Origin: Nitrospira sp.
GTDB lineage: Bacteria > Nitrospirota > Nitrospiria > Nitrospirales > Nitrospiraceae
NCBI GenBank assembly: GCA_025934915.1
Contig: JAICWG010000004.1
Coordinates: 1-64,000, forward strand
DNA length: 64,000 bases
Reading direction: 5' to 3'
A program made the translations under genes and the position numbers. Positions 24,564 to 32,184 of the stretch are shown piece by piece (within the stretch, counting starts at the first letter, position 1; every line of letters starts with the position of its first letter). The notes under the pieces are model-generated. The model was not told where the DNA came from. It saw only the letters and a program-made list of their open reading frames with translations, and searched no databases.

Positions 24564-26198
24564 ATGTCGCGGAGTACGCTCGAAGCAGATTTTCTCGTCA
24601 TCGGCAGCGGAGTCGCCGGGCTGCGCGCCGCCTTGGACCTCTGCCGAGTAGGTCGGGTGATCATTCTCACCAAGGGCCATCCCTTACAAAGCAATTCCAT
24701 CTTCGCGCAAGGGGGTGTAGCTGTGGCCTTGAGCGAAGAGGATGATGTCACCATCCACTTGACGGATACCATCAAGGCCGGACACGGCCTGTGTCGTCGT
24801 GAAGCGGTGCGAGTTTTGGTCGAGGAAGGACCGGATCGGATTCAAGAGCTCATCCGCTGGGGCGCGAAATTCGACAAAACCGGTGGAAAATTCGCCTTTG
24901 CTCGTGAAGCCGCTCACAGCCGCAGCCGAATCCTCCGTGCGAGAGGCGATGCGACAGGAAACGAAATGGTGCGGGTTTTGATGGCGCAGGCGGCCCGACA
25001 AAAGCAGATCGTCCGGCTGGATTACCACTTCACGGTTGATCTTGTGGTTGAGGAAGGCCGATGTTGTGGAGCGGTGGTGCTCGATGAACATTCAGGAGAA
25101 CGCTTCATCGTTCCCGCAAAGGCCGTCGTCCTGTCGACAGGCGGGGCGGGGCAGATTTTTGCCCGCACCACAAATCCACCCAATGCGACCGGCGACGGCA
25201 TGGCCATGGCATTTCGCGCGGGGGCGGAACTCCAGGACATGGAATTCGTCCAGTTTCACCCAACGTCGTTGTATCTGCCGTCGAGCCCGCCTTTTTTGTT
25301 GTCGGAAGCCATGCGAGGAGAGGGAGGCCAACTGCGCAACAATAGGGGAGAGACGTTCATGCAACGATATCACCCGCTCGGCGTTTTGGCCCCCCGGGAT
25401 ATCGTCGCGCGGGCTATCTGGGCGGAGATGGCGGCGACGCGCGCGCGGCATGTCTACCTGGATGTGACTCACTTGGGAGCGAGTTTTGTCAAACGGCGAT
25501 TTCCGACGATCTATGCGACCTGTCTACGCCATGACATCGATATCACGGAAGAATGGATTCCGGTCTCTCCGAGCGCCCATTACATGATGGGGGGGGTGGC
25601 GACCGACATCAATGGAGTCACGACATTGCCGGGTCTTTTTGCGGCGGGCGAGGTGGCCTGCAGCGGTGTGCACGGCGCCAACCGACTGGCCAGCAATTCA
25701 TTGCTGGAGGGATTGGTATTTGGGATGCGGGCCGGCGTGGCCGCTGTCGGCTGGGCCTCTCGCCGTTCGATGCCCGATGTGACTCACCATGTGGAGCGCT
25801 TAAGGCGCGGTCGGTTGGAACGATTGGAGGATGCCGAAAAAGTACGCAACTCACTTCGACGGACTATGTGGGGACAAGTCGGACTCGTCCGTTCTCGGGA
25901 GTCCCTCGTTCGCGCCACGGCTCAGCTGGCGCGGTGGGAACAGATGGTGTCCAGATCCTTTGCGGGGAAAGCCGATCTGGAGGTGAAGAACATGGTTCAA
26001 GTGGCGCATTGCGTGGCGGAAGCTGCGCTCTGGAGAGAAAACAGTGTCGGCGCCCATTACCGATCCGATTTCCCGGGATCCAAACGGCCGGGTTGGAAAC
26101 AACATAGTCAAGTGTGTTCAGGGGTCCGAGCTACTGGCCGGACTGAATCGAAGACACAGGGGCGGGTCGTGGCATTGCGGACTCCGAAGACGGGATGA
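24564..26198 (+). CDS. nadB: L-aspartate oxidase
   Basis: NadB, 544 residues, an FAD flavoprotein that oxidises L-aspartate to iminoaspartate, the first step of de novo NAD synthesis. The dinucleotide loop DFLVIGSGVAGLRAAL is at residues 9-24. SNSIFAQGGVAVAL, EFVQFHPTSLY, SEAMRGEGGQL and the FAD/substrate motif GVHGANRLASNSLLEG are all conserved. The C-terminal helical domain is complete (EKVRNSLRRTMW ... GAHYRSDFPG), then about 28 extra residues follow. Those run for 68 bases over the convergent transglycosylase gene. nadA and nadC are not in the window. Confidence 0.95.
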   Translation: MSRSTLEADFLVIGSGVAGLRAALDLCRVGRVIILTKGHPLQSNSIFAQGGVAVALSEEDDVTIHLTDTIKAGHGLCRREAVRVLVEEGPDRIQELIRWGAKFDKTGGKFAFAREAAHSRSRILRARGDATGNEMVRVLMAQAARQKQIVRLDYHFTVDLVVEEGRCCGAVVLDEHSGERFIVPAKAVVLSTGGAGQIFARTTNPPNATGDGMAMAFRAGAELQDMEFVQFHPTSLYLPSSPPFLLSEAMRGEGGQLRNNRGETFMQRYHPLGVLAPRDIVARAIWAEMAATRARHVYLDVTHLGASFVKRRFPTIYATCLRHDIDITEEWIPVSPSAHYMMGGVATDINGVTTLPGLFAAGEVACSGVHGANRLASNSLLEGLVFGMRAGVAAVGWASRRSMPDVTHHVERLRRGRLERLEDAEKVRNSLRRTMWGQVGLVRSRESLVRATAQLARWEQMVSRSFAGKADLEVKNMVQVAHCVAEAALWRENSVGAHYRSDFPGSKRPGWKQHSQVCSGVRATGRTESKTQGRVVALRTPKTG

Positions 26199-26832
26199 CG
26201 TGGCCGGTCACGGCAAGATCTCGGGCGAGGAAGAGTCGATAATACCGCAAGACCTTACGGACATAGTGGCGGGTTTCGTCGATCGGCGGAAGTGTTCGGT
26301 AACGATCGACGACGCGTTCTCCAGCGTTATAGGCAGCGAGTGCCAGGGGAAGGTTGCCGCGGAATCGGTCGAGCAACTGGCGTAAGTACTTCGTTCCTCC
26401 TCCGATATTGTCTTCGGGATCATAGAGGTCCCGGACCTCCAATTTCACTGCCGTTTGCGGCATCAAGTGCATCAATCCGATGGCTCCCGCTCGTGATACC
26501 GCGCGAGGGTCGAAATCGGATTCGGCCTTGATGATGGCACGGATAAGCGCAGGGTGGAGTTGATGCTGCCGTGAGAATCGACGGATCACCGGTTCCAACT
26601 CTTCCTCTGAGAGAACGGGATGCAGCCGATTCGGATGGCGGTCGATCCGGCGGTACCGAGCGTCAGAGGGGACGTTGGTGAGTGATATCATCCCCTTGGC
26701 ATCGACATACTGGTAAATATCTGCCTGACTATCACTTGGAACAGTCAGCAGGACACTGCCGGTCAATGTGACGAGGAGGGCCATACCGGGCTGGCTGATT
26801 GAAGAGCGACGGAGTTTGTCCCGTTTCGGCAT
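26131..26832 (-). CDS. Lytic transglycosylase, SLT domain
   Basis: A 233-residue exported murein lytic transglycosylase. A signal segment (ALLVTLTGSVLLTV) leads to a short DUF4124-like piece (DIYQYVDAKGMISLTNVP), then the SLT domain (about 90-195). It has the catalytic Glu in IIKAESDFDPRAVS, the GAIGLMHLMPQTA motif and LALAAYNAGE. The family cuts peptidoglycan with formation of 1,6-anhydro ends. ATG 26832 is chosen; a sigma70-type -10 box lies only six bases upstream, implying a leaderless mRNA. The 3' end overlaps nadB on the other strand. Confidence 0.9.
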   Translation of the reverse strand: MPKRDKLRRSSISQPGMALLVTLTGSVLLTVPSDSQADIYQYVDAKGMISLTNVPSDARYRRIDRHPNRLHPVLSEEELEPVIRRFSRQHQLHPALIRAIIKAESDFDPRAVSRAGAIGLMHLMPQTAVKLEVRDLYDPEDNIGGGTKYLRQLLDRFRGNLPLALAAYNAGERVVDRYRTLPPIDETRHYVRKVLRYYRLFLARDLAVTGHVIPSSESAMPRPAPVSSIQSGQ

Positions 26833-26838
26833 GGTCAA

Positions 26839-26866
26839 ACGATAGCAGTCTGTCACTATCTGTCAA
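26839..26866 (-). promoter_or_regulatory. Sigma70-type promoter of the lytic transglycosylase gene
   Basis: On the minus strand TTGACA (26861-26866) and TATCGT (26839-26844) are 16 bases apart. The -10 box ends six bases before the ATG at 26832, so transcription should begin at or within a base or two of the start codon and leave no room for a ribosome-binding site. Confidence 0.6.
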
Positions 26867-26950
26867 GGAAATGCAGATCCTATGCCTTGAGAGGTTGTAG
26901 AATCTGAGAGAAAACAGGAAGATGAGGTTTTATCGATGGGAAGGACTGTC

Positions 26951-27817
26951 TTAAAATCGACCTCGCACCGCTACGAAGTGCTCTCTTAGCTTTAGGGTAA
27001 GCGGACCAGGTTTTCCGTCGCCGACAGGTCTATGGTCGACGGAAGTCACTGGCATGATTTCCATGCTGGTGTTCGTGAGAAAGCATTCGTCGGCCAGGTA
27101 CAACTGGTCAACGGTATAGCGACCTTCTTCGACGTGGATGTTGAGTTCTCCGACCAACCGAATTACGATCATTCTGGTGATGCCGTCCAGTAAACCGCAT
27201 GCCAGATCAGGCGTTCGCAGCGTGCCGTCTATTACAAAGAATACATTGCTGATGGTGCATTCGGTCAGATGCTCTTCCCAATTGAGCAAGATGCTATCGA
27301 ATGCGCCTGCTGCGATCGCTTCACGTTTAGCTTGAATATTGTTCAAGAAGTTTGTGGTCTTGATCTGTGGCGATACGGCGCTCGGCAAATTCCGCTTCGT
27401 GGAAGCCACAATCACATTGACGCCCCTTTCGTAAAGATGAGACGCCGGAGTCACGAGCGGCTTAGCGATTACGACAACGGTCGGCGACGAACAGAGCGCC
27501 GGATCCAGTCCGATGTCTCCAGCTCCTCGAGAAACCGTGATCCTCAGATAGGCGTCTTGCAGATCAGTCCCGACTTCGTTGCGTATCATTGCCTCATGCA
27601 GAATATCTTCCCAGTTTTTCACCGGAATCGGGATCGTAAGGCCGATTTCTGCAGCGGAACGGAACAGCCGCGATAAATGTTCCTCTTGCATGAAGATGCG
27701 GGAGCCGTACGAGCGAATCGTTTCATAAACCCCATCGCCGTAGAGAAAACCATGGTCGAAGACGGAGACCACAGCCTCTTCCTCTGTGACGAACCTGTCA
27801 TTCAGGTATATCCACAT
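26951..27817 (-). CDS. Class IV PLP aminotransferase / aminodeoxychorismate lyase-like
   Basis: A 288-residue fold-type IV PLP enzyme. The N-terminal MWIYLNDRFVTEEEAVVSVF and GDGVYETIRSYG are typical; the catalytic Lys lies in SPQIKTTNFLNNIQAK, and LTECTISNVFFV binds the cofactor phosphate. Members include branched-chain aminotransferase (IlvE), D-amino acid aminotransferase and aminodeoxychorismate lyase (PabC). It is encoded three bases after a PabB/TrpE-like gene, which favours a PabC role in p-aminobenzoate synthesis. The motif set also fits IlvE-like enzymes, so no symbol is given. Confidence 0.85.
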   Translation of the reverse strand: MWIYLNDRFVTEEEAVVSVFDHGFLYGDGVYETIRSYGSRIFMQEEHLSRLFRSAAEIGLTIPIPVKNWEDILHEAMIRNEVGTDLQDAYLRITVSRGAGDIGLDPALCSSPTVVVIAKPLVTPASHLYERGVNVIVASTKRNLPSAVSPQIKTTNFLNNIQAKREAIAAGAFDSILLNWEEHLTECTISNVFFVIDGTLRTPDLACGLLDGITRMIVIRLVGELNIHVEEGRYTVDQLYLADECFLTNTSMEIMPVTSVDHRPVGDGKPGPLTLKLREHFVAVRGRF

Positions 27818-27820
27818 GGA

Positions 27821-29299
27821 CTATGAAAATGCGCTGAAGAAAGCTTGGGCCTTATGGATCGTTTCCTCATATTCGCGCGTCGGGTCTGAATCGGCCACAA
27901 TGCCTGCTCCGACCTGGAGATAGCCCACAGCGTTCCGCATAACCAGTGTGCGTATTAGGATATTGAAGTCGAGATCGCCACTCCAGCTGAGATAACCCAT
28001 CGAGCCGGTGTACGGACCGCGACGCACAGGCTCCAACTCCTCGATGATCTCCATGCAGCGGATCTTGGGTACACCGGTAATCGTTCCACCAGGGAACATA
28101 GCCTTCAGCAGTTCGAAACCAGTCGCGCGATCCTTGAGGGTGCCGGCCACATGCGAGACCAGGTGGTTGACATGAGAATATTGCTCTACCGTCATCAATT
28201 CATCCACAGAGATGCTTCCGAAACGGCAGACTCGACCGAGGTCGTTGCGCTCAAGGTCGACCAACATGACATGTTCCGCGCGTTCCTTTTCATTGATCTG
28301 CAGCTCATTGATCAGTTGCTGATCCTCCGCGACATTTCTACCACGAGGCCTGGTTCCAGCGATCGGTCTCGTATCGGCTCGACCCCCTTCCAGCCGAACG
28401 AGTCGTTCAGGTGAGGAACTGATGAGGCGAACCACGCCGAACCGGAGTACTCCTGAGAAGGGTGAAGGGTTCAATGTGCGCAAGCGACTATAGACAGACA
28501 GATCGGCTTGAAGGTCCCCGAGCGAGGAGAATGCGTCACAGGTCACATTGAAACGGTGAGAGAGGTTGGCTTGATAGATGTCTCCGGCTGCGATGTATTC
28601 CTGACAGCGGCTCACATTCTGACTATAGACCGCCTGCTCCTGCTCAGGTGTAAACGTCAGGCGACCGAGATTGCTCCAGTCCGCGTCGACCGTATCAGGC
28701 CTGGTCAATCGGGCTTCAAATTCGGCCAGTCGATCCTTCCCCTCTCGAAACAGCTTTTTCCGAGGCTCGCCTAAAAATCGCTCAAGCGGCGGACAAAACA
28801 TGAGCACCAGGCGATTCAACTCATGATCGATTGCCGCGATCAGATCGAAAAATGCGAACTCCATATCGGGGGCGGCAAGGTCATCGAGGGCCAAGCACGG
28901 CAACCGTTCGAACTGGCGCGTGAGATCATAACTCAAGTAGCCGACCGCGCCGCCGAAGAATGGCGGAACATCAGGAGGACGAAGGATCCGTTGATGGTTC
29001 AGGAGGTGAGTCAAATGTTGAAACGGAGATGGGCCTGAGTCCATGCGGCCTTGAATCGATCGGCACACAAACGTATTCCCTTTCCCACTCAACGTTTGGT
29101 AGGGATCAACACCAAAATACGAATACCGTCCCATGGAGCCCTTACCGTTGCCGCTCTCAAAAAGAAACGAAGGGTTTCGGGCTGAGGCGATCTTCGCGTA
29201 CAGCTCGAACGGGCTGGTCGAGGGAGAGAGGCGTGTCACGATGAGAGGCGAAGGAGAACCGTGCAAAAATGGAATCGAAGAAGGTAAAGTTCTCGGCAT
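27821..29299 (-). CDS. Aminodeoxychorismate/anthranilate synthase component I
   Basis: A 492-residue chorismate-utilising enzyme. The N-terminal regulatory-type domain is followed by the chorismate-binding core with ISSSPERLVRLEGG, PIAGTRPRG, ERAEHVMLVDLERNDLGRVC, FPGGTITGVPKIRCMEII and GAGIVADSDPTREYEET. In PabB the residue before GT in the PIxGT motif is usually Lys; here it is Ala, as in TrpE. The context (a PabC-like gene immediately downstream, no glutaminase partner) suggests p-aminobenzoate synthesis. Anthranilate synthase remains possible. ATG 29299 is the likely start. Confidence 0.85.
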   Translation of the reverse strand: MPRTLPSSIPFLHGSPSPLIVTRLSPSTSPFELYAKIASARNPSFLFESGNGKGSMGRYSYFGVDPYQTLSGKGNTFVCRSIQGRMDSGPSPFQHLTHLLNHQRILRPPDVPPFFGGAVGYLSYDLTRQFERLPCLALDDLAAPDMEFAFFDLIAAIDHELNRLVLMFCPPLERFLGEPRKKLFREGKDRLAEFEARLTRPDTVDADWSNLGRLTFTPEQEQAVYSQNVSRCQEYIAAGDIYQANLSHRFNVTCDAFSSLGDLQADLSVYSRLRTLNPSPFSGVLRFGVVRLISSSPERLVRLEGGRADTRPIAGTRPRGRNVAEDQQLINELQINEKERAEHVMLVDLERNDLGRVCRFGSISVDELMTVEQYSHVNHLVSHVAGTLKDRATGFELLKAMFPGGTITGVPKIRCMEIIEELEPVRRGPYTGSMGYLSWSGDLDFNILIRTLVMRNAVGYLQVGAGIVADSDPTREYEETIHKAQAFFSAFS

Positions 29300-29379
29300 A
29301 GTCGGCACATTCTGACACGAAAGTGAGATCACTATACCGCATACCGCATGGATTTCTGCGCGCATAGACCTCTAACCGC

Positions 29380-29409
29380 TTGACATTCCAAGCAGGGTTT
29401 TGCTTAAAT
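29380..29409 (+). promoter_or_regulatory. Candidate sigma70 promoter of the atp cluster
   Basis: TTGACA (29380-29385) and TTAAAT (29404-29409) are separated by 18 bases, about 60 bases before the atpI ATG. The -35 box is perfect and the -10 box is weaker. It is the only good promoter in the gap between the divergent pabB-like and atp genes. Confidence 0.5.
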
Positions 29410-29468
29410 TGCGCACCCCATCAGGGGCAGAGTTCTGCTCACGTGCTCTCGCCTTCCGTGGGTTTGGG

Positions 29469-29714
29469 ATGCCCCCTCCACAAGATCCCTTATATGCGGG
29501 GCTCGGTCAGGCCGTTCGAATCGGAACGGAACTGCTGGCTGCGCTGATCGTCGGAGGTGGGCTTGGATGGGTCGTCGATACGTATCTCTTAGGGACAACT
29601 CCGTGGGGACTCGTCATTGGGTTGGTCCTCGGTGCGGGGGCCGGAATGAGGAACGCCTATCGATCCGCACAGCGATGGCAAGGCCCGTCGGACAACGAAA
29701 ATAAGCAGGGGTAG
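29469..29714 (+). CDS. atpI: AtpI/AtpZ-like F0 assembly protein
   Basis: An 81-residue protein with two membrane helices (about 22-42 and 46-66), matching the small AtpI/AtpZ family that helps assemble the c-ring or import ions and is encoded at the head of atp operons. Residues ELLAALIVGGGLGWVVD and WGLVIGLVLGAGAGMRNAY form the helices. ATG 29469 is used; an earlier in-frame start would add residues with no family resemblance. atpB follows after three bases. Confidence 0.82.
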   Translation: MPPPQDPLYAGLGQAVRIGTELLAALIVGGGLGWVVDTYLLGTTPWGLVIGLVLGAGAGMRNAYRSAQRWQGPSDNENKQG

Positions 29715-29717
29715 TCC

Positions 29718-30470
29718 ATGGAAGAAAGTCCGCTCCATCAATTCGAACTTCATAACTGGATTCCACTCTCGATTGGCGGTGTGGACATTTCCATCAATAA
29801 AGCCGTGATCTTTATGTGGATTGTCATCGCCGTAGCGGCGGTCCTCATGATCATGGCAGGATCGTCGCGCAAACTGGTGCCCGGCAAGTTGCAGAGCCTG
29901 GCGGAGATGATGGTGGAGTTCATTCGCAACATGATCCTGGATACGATGGGGAAAGATGGGATGCGATTTTTCCCGTTCGTCGCCACGCTCTTCTTATTTA
30001 TTCTTTTTTCCAATTATATCGGGTTGATTCCCGGCACCTATACGGTGACGAGCCATATTGTTGTGACGGCCGTCTTCTCCTGCGTTGTGTATGGGTTGAG
30101 CTTGGTTTTAGGATTCTGGTTACATGGAGCAAAGTTTCTAAGGATTCTTATCCCGCCTGGAACTCCTGGATGGCTGGTGCCGTTGATGATTCCGATCGAG
30201 ATCATCAGTCAATTGGCGCGGCCTGTTTCACTGGCCGTTCGGCTCTTTGCCAATATGACGGCAGGTCACGTCATGCTCGCGGTTCTGTCTAGCCTCACGA
30301 TCGGGGGAGGATTGTTGATCGGGTGGCTTCCCATAACGATTTCGATTGCCGTCTATGGATTGGAGGTCGTCCTCATTGCAGGTATTCAAGCCTATATTTT
30401 TACTATCTTGACCTGTGTCTACTTGGGAGACGCGTTTCATTTACATGGCCATGATGAGCACGCGCATTAG
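29718..30470 (+). CDS. atpB: F0F1 ATP synthase subunit a
   Basis: A 250-residue polytopic subunit a, with about six helices. It carries the half-channel segment with the essential Arg in QLARPVSLAVRLFANMTAGH and the C-terminal helix LEVVLIAGIQAYIFTILTCVYL. It moves protons past the c-ring in the inner membrane. His-rich ends (FHLHGHDEHAH) are unremarkable. It lies between atpI and atpE, in standard order. Confidence 0.95.
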   Translation: MEESPLHQFELHNWIPLSIGGVDISINKAVIFMWIVIAVAAVLMIMAGSSRKLVPGKLQSLAEMMVEFIRNMILDTMGKDGMRFFPFVATLFLFILFSNYIGLIPGTYTVTSHIVVTAVFSCVVYGLSLVLGFWLHGAKFLRILIPPGTPGWLVPLMIPIEIISQLARPVSLAVRLFANMTAGHVMLAVLSSLTIGGGLLIGWLPITISIAVYGLEVVLIAGIQAYIFTILTCVYLGDAFHLHGHDEHAH

Positions 30471-30514
30471 AGCGCCTGTTTAGACCTGTTTAGACAAGAG
30501 AGGAGTAGGACATA

Positions 30515-30745
30515 ATGGATTCAGCAGCAGCAGGGTTGATCGGTATGGGATGTGCCGCGGCGGGATTTGCCGGAGCCGGTGTGGGGATCGGCTACATCTT
30601 CGGGAAGATGATCGAAGTGGTAGCGCGCCAGCCTGAAGCGGAAGCTCGCGTCACGAAGTATATGTGGATCGGGTTCGCGTTGGTAGAAGCCATTGCGCTG
30701 TATGGCTTGGTCATCGCTTTCATCATCATGGGCTTCCGCAAATAA
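30515..30745 (+). CDS. atpE: F0F1 ATP synthase subunit c
   Basis: A 76-residue hairpin of two membrane helices joined by the polar loop ARQPEAEARV. The ion-binding carboxylate is Glu in FALVEAIALYG on helix 2. The first helix is Gly/Ala-rich (GMGCAAAGFAGAGVGIG). The residues around the Glu do not show the Gln/Ser set of sodium-type rings, so proton coupling is likely. An AGAGGAG site precedes the ATG. Confidence 0.95.
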   Translation: MDSAAAGLIGMGCAAAGFAGAGVGIGYIFGKMIEVVARQPEAEARVTKYMWIGFALVEAIALYGLVIAFIIMGFRK

Positions 30746-30757
30746 CAGTACTGAGCG

Positions 30758-30778
30758 GTGAGTGCTGAGTGCTGAGAG
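30758..30778. repeat. Tandem heptamer repeat between atpE and atpF
   Basis: The unit GAGTGCT is repeated here (TGAGTGCTGAGTGCTGAG), with a divergent inverted half (CTCAGGATTCAGCAC) at 30792-30806. The same heptamer occurs at 56988-57021, 57145-57169 and 61231-61256. Confidence 0.75.
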
Positions 30779-30825
30779 CGGCACTCGGTTGCTCAGGATT
30801 CAGCACACAGAACTTAGGTCAAACC

Positions 30826-31332
30826 ATGCCACAGTTTGAATCTGCTTTTTTTTCTTCGTTGATTTTCTGGGAAATCGTCTCGTTCGGGATTCTCTTGTTC
30901 CTGCTCTACAAGTATGCCTTTCCCGGCATCTTGAGCGTCTTGGAAGAGCGCGAAAAGAAAATTAAAGACAGCCTCGATCAGGCGGAACAGCACCGGTCCG
31001 AAGCCGAGCGACGACTTAAAGAATATGAAGCCAAGCTCAATGCGGCGGGGAAGGAAGCCGAGGCCATTCTCGCGGCGGCAAAGGAACGCGCGCAACGGTT
31101 GCTGGATGAAAACGAACAACGGTTGACCGCGGAGGCAGAGCGTATCAAGGGTGATGCGACGCGCGAGATCGAGCAAGAGCGCCGTAAAGCGCTACAAGAT
31201 ATTCGAACCCAGACGACTGAACTCGCTCTTATGGTGGCGGAAAAAGTGGTGCAGCGGAGCTTGACGGAATCCGATCAGCGAAGATTCACAGACGAAGCGC
31301 TTGAGGCTCTTTCGAAATCACATCCACGCTGA
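30826..31332 (+). CDS. atpF: F0F1 ATP synthase subunit b
   Basis: A 168-residue subunit b: one N-terminal membrane helix (SSLIFWEIVSFGILLFLLYK) and a long charged coiled coil (about 35-150) that forms the peripheral stalk. ATG 30826 lies just after a repeat-rich leader of 80 bases. Unusually, atpH/A/G/D/C do not follow: an intrinsic bidirectional terminator and the convergent larE gene come next. The F1 genes must therefore lie elsewhere in the genome. Confidence 0.92.
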   Translation: MPQFESAFFSSLIFWEIVSFGILLFLLYKYAFPGILSVLEEREKKIKDSLDQAEQHRSEAERRLKEYEAKLNAAGKEAEAILAAAKERAQRLLDENEQRLTAEAERIKGDATREIEQERRKALQDIRTQTTELALMVAEKVVQRSLTESDQRRFTDEALEALSKSHPR

Positions 31333-31347
31333 CGTATCGTGATCTGC

Positions 31348-31377
31348 GGGTGGAGTCAGCTCAAGGTGACTCCACCC
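31348..31377. terminator. Bidirectional terminator between atpF and larE
   Basis: A perfect 11-bp stem, GGGTGGAGTCA (31348-31358) with TGACTCCACCC (31367-31377) and an 8-base loop, lies between the two convergent stops. One arm is made of the last codons of larE. No strong U-tract follows on either side. Confidence 0.72.
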
Positions 31378-32165
31378 GGTCGATATCCCTCCAAATCCAC
31401 CGTCACGAATTTGAACCCCAACGATTTCAGTCTCGCACTGATCTCTGCACACCGATCTGATTCCATGAGCCGAGGGAGTTCGTCCTGTGCCAATTCAATC
31501 CGTGCGATCTCGCCATGATTCCGCACTCGAAAATGACGGAATCCCTCACGATGGAGCACGGCTTCCGCTCCTTCGACCAGGCGTAATTGTTCGCTGGTGA
31601 TCACGATCCCACGCGGGATTCTTGACGAAAGACAGGCAGCGGCCGGCTTGTCCCAATTCGAAAGCCCAAGCTCCTTGGCAAGGATGCGAATATCAGTTTT
31701 CGACAGTTCAACCTCAACGAGCGGACTGCGCACGCCCCATTCCCGAGCCGCTTTGATGCCGGGACGGTCATCACTCAGATCGTCCAGGTTGGTTCCATCT
31801 ACGACATACGCGGTAGCCCGTGATTGCCGCACATTCGCAAGAAGTTTATACAGGTCGGTCTTACAGTGAAAACAACGATTCGAGTCATTCCTCACGAAGT
31901 CATCAATGGCCAGCTGATCCGTCTGTACGGTTTCATGGCGGGCGCCGATCTCCTGAGCGACCCGTTCGGCAGCTTCCAACTCAATAGATGGAAACGTCGG
32001 TGAGATGGCCGTAATGCCGACCGCCTTCTCGTGGAGTTGGTCGTGCGCAACTTTCAGAACGAAGGTGCTGTCGATTCCCCCGGAATAGGCTACCACGACC
32101 GAGCTCATCTTCGTCAGGAGAGTTCGGAGCCGATCGAGCTTTTGTTGGATAAGAGACGGTTGCAT
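31356..32165 (-). CDS. larE: ATP-dependent sacrificial sulfur transferase LarE
   Basis: A 269-residue PP-loop enzyme of the LarE family. In lactate racemase maturation, LarE donates the sulfur of its own Cys to make the nickel-pincer cofactor. The AMP-binding loop VAYSGGIDSTFVL is at about 24-36; RCFHCK, DGTNLDDLSDDRPG and KPAAACLSSRIPRG follow, the last containing the Cys expected to be sacrificed. ATG 32165 gives the family length. larB, larC and larA are not near, so the role here (cofactor synthesis or general sulfur transfer) is open. It is downstream of the M16 peptidase pair. Confidence 0.9.
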   Translation of the reverse strand: MQPSLIQQKLDRLRTLLTKMSSVVVAYSGGIDSTFVLKVAHDQLHEKAVGITAISPTFPSIELEAAERVAQEIGARHETVQTDQLAIDDFVRNDSNRCFHCKTDLYKLLANVRQSRATAYVVDGTNLDDLSDDRPGIKAAREWGVRSPLVEVELSKTDIRILAKELGLSNWDKPAAACLSSRIPRGIVITSEQLRLVEGAEAVLHREGFRHFRVRNHGEIARIELAQDELPRLMESDRCAEISARLKSLGFKFVTVDLEGYRPGGVTLS

Positions 32166-32184
32166 AGTATACGCTTCCGCGAGC

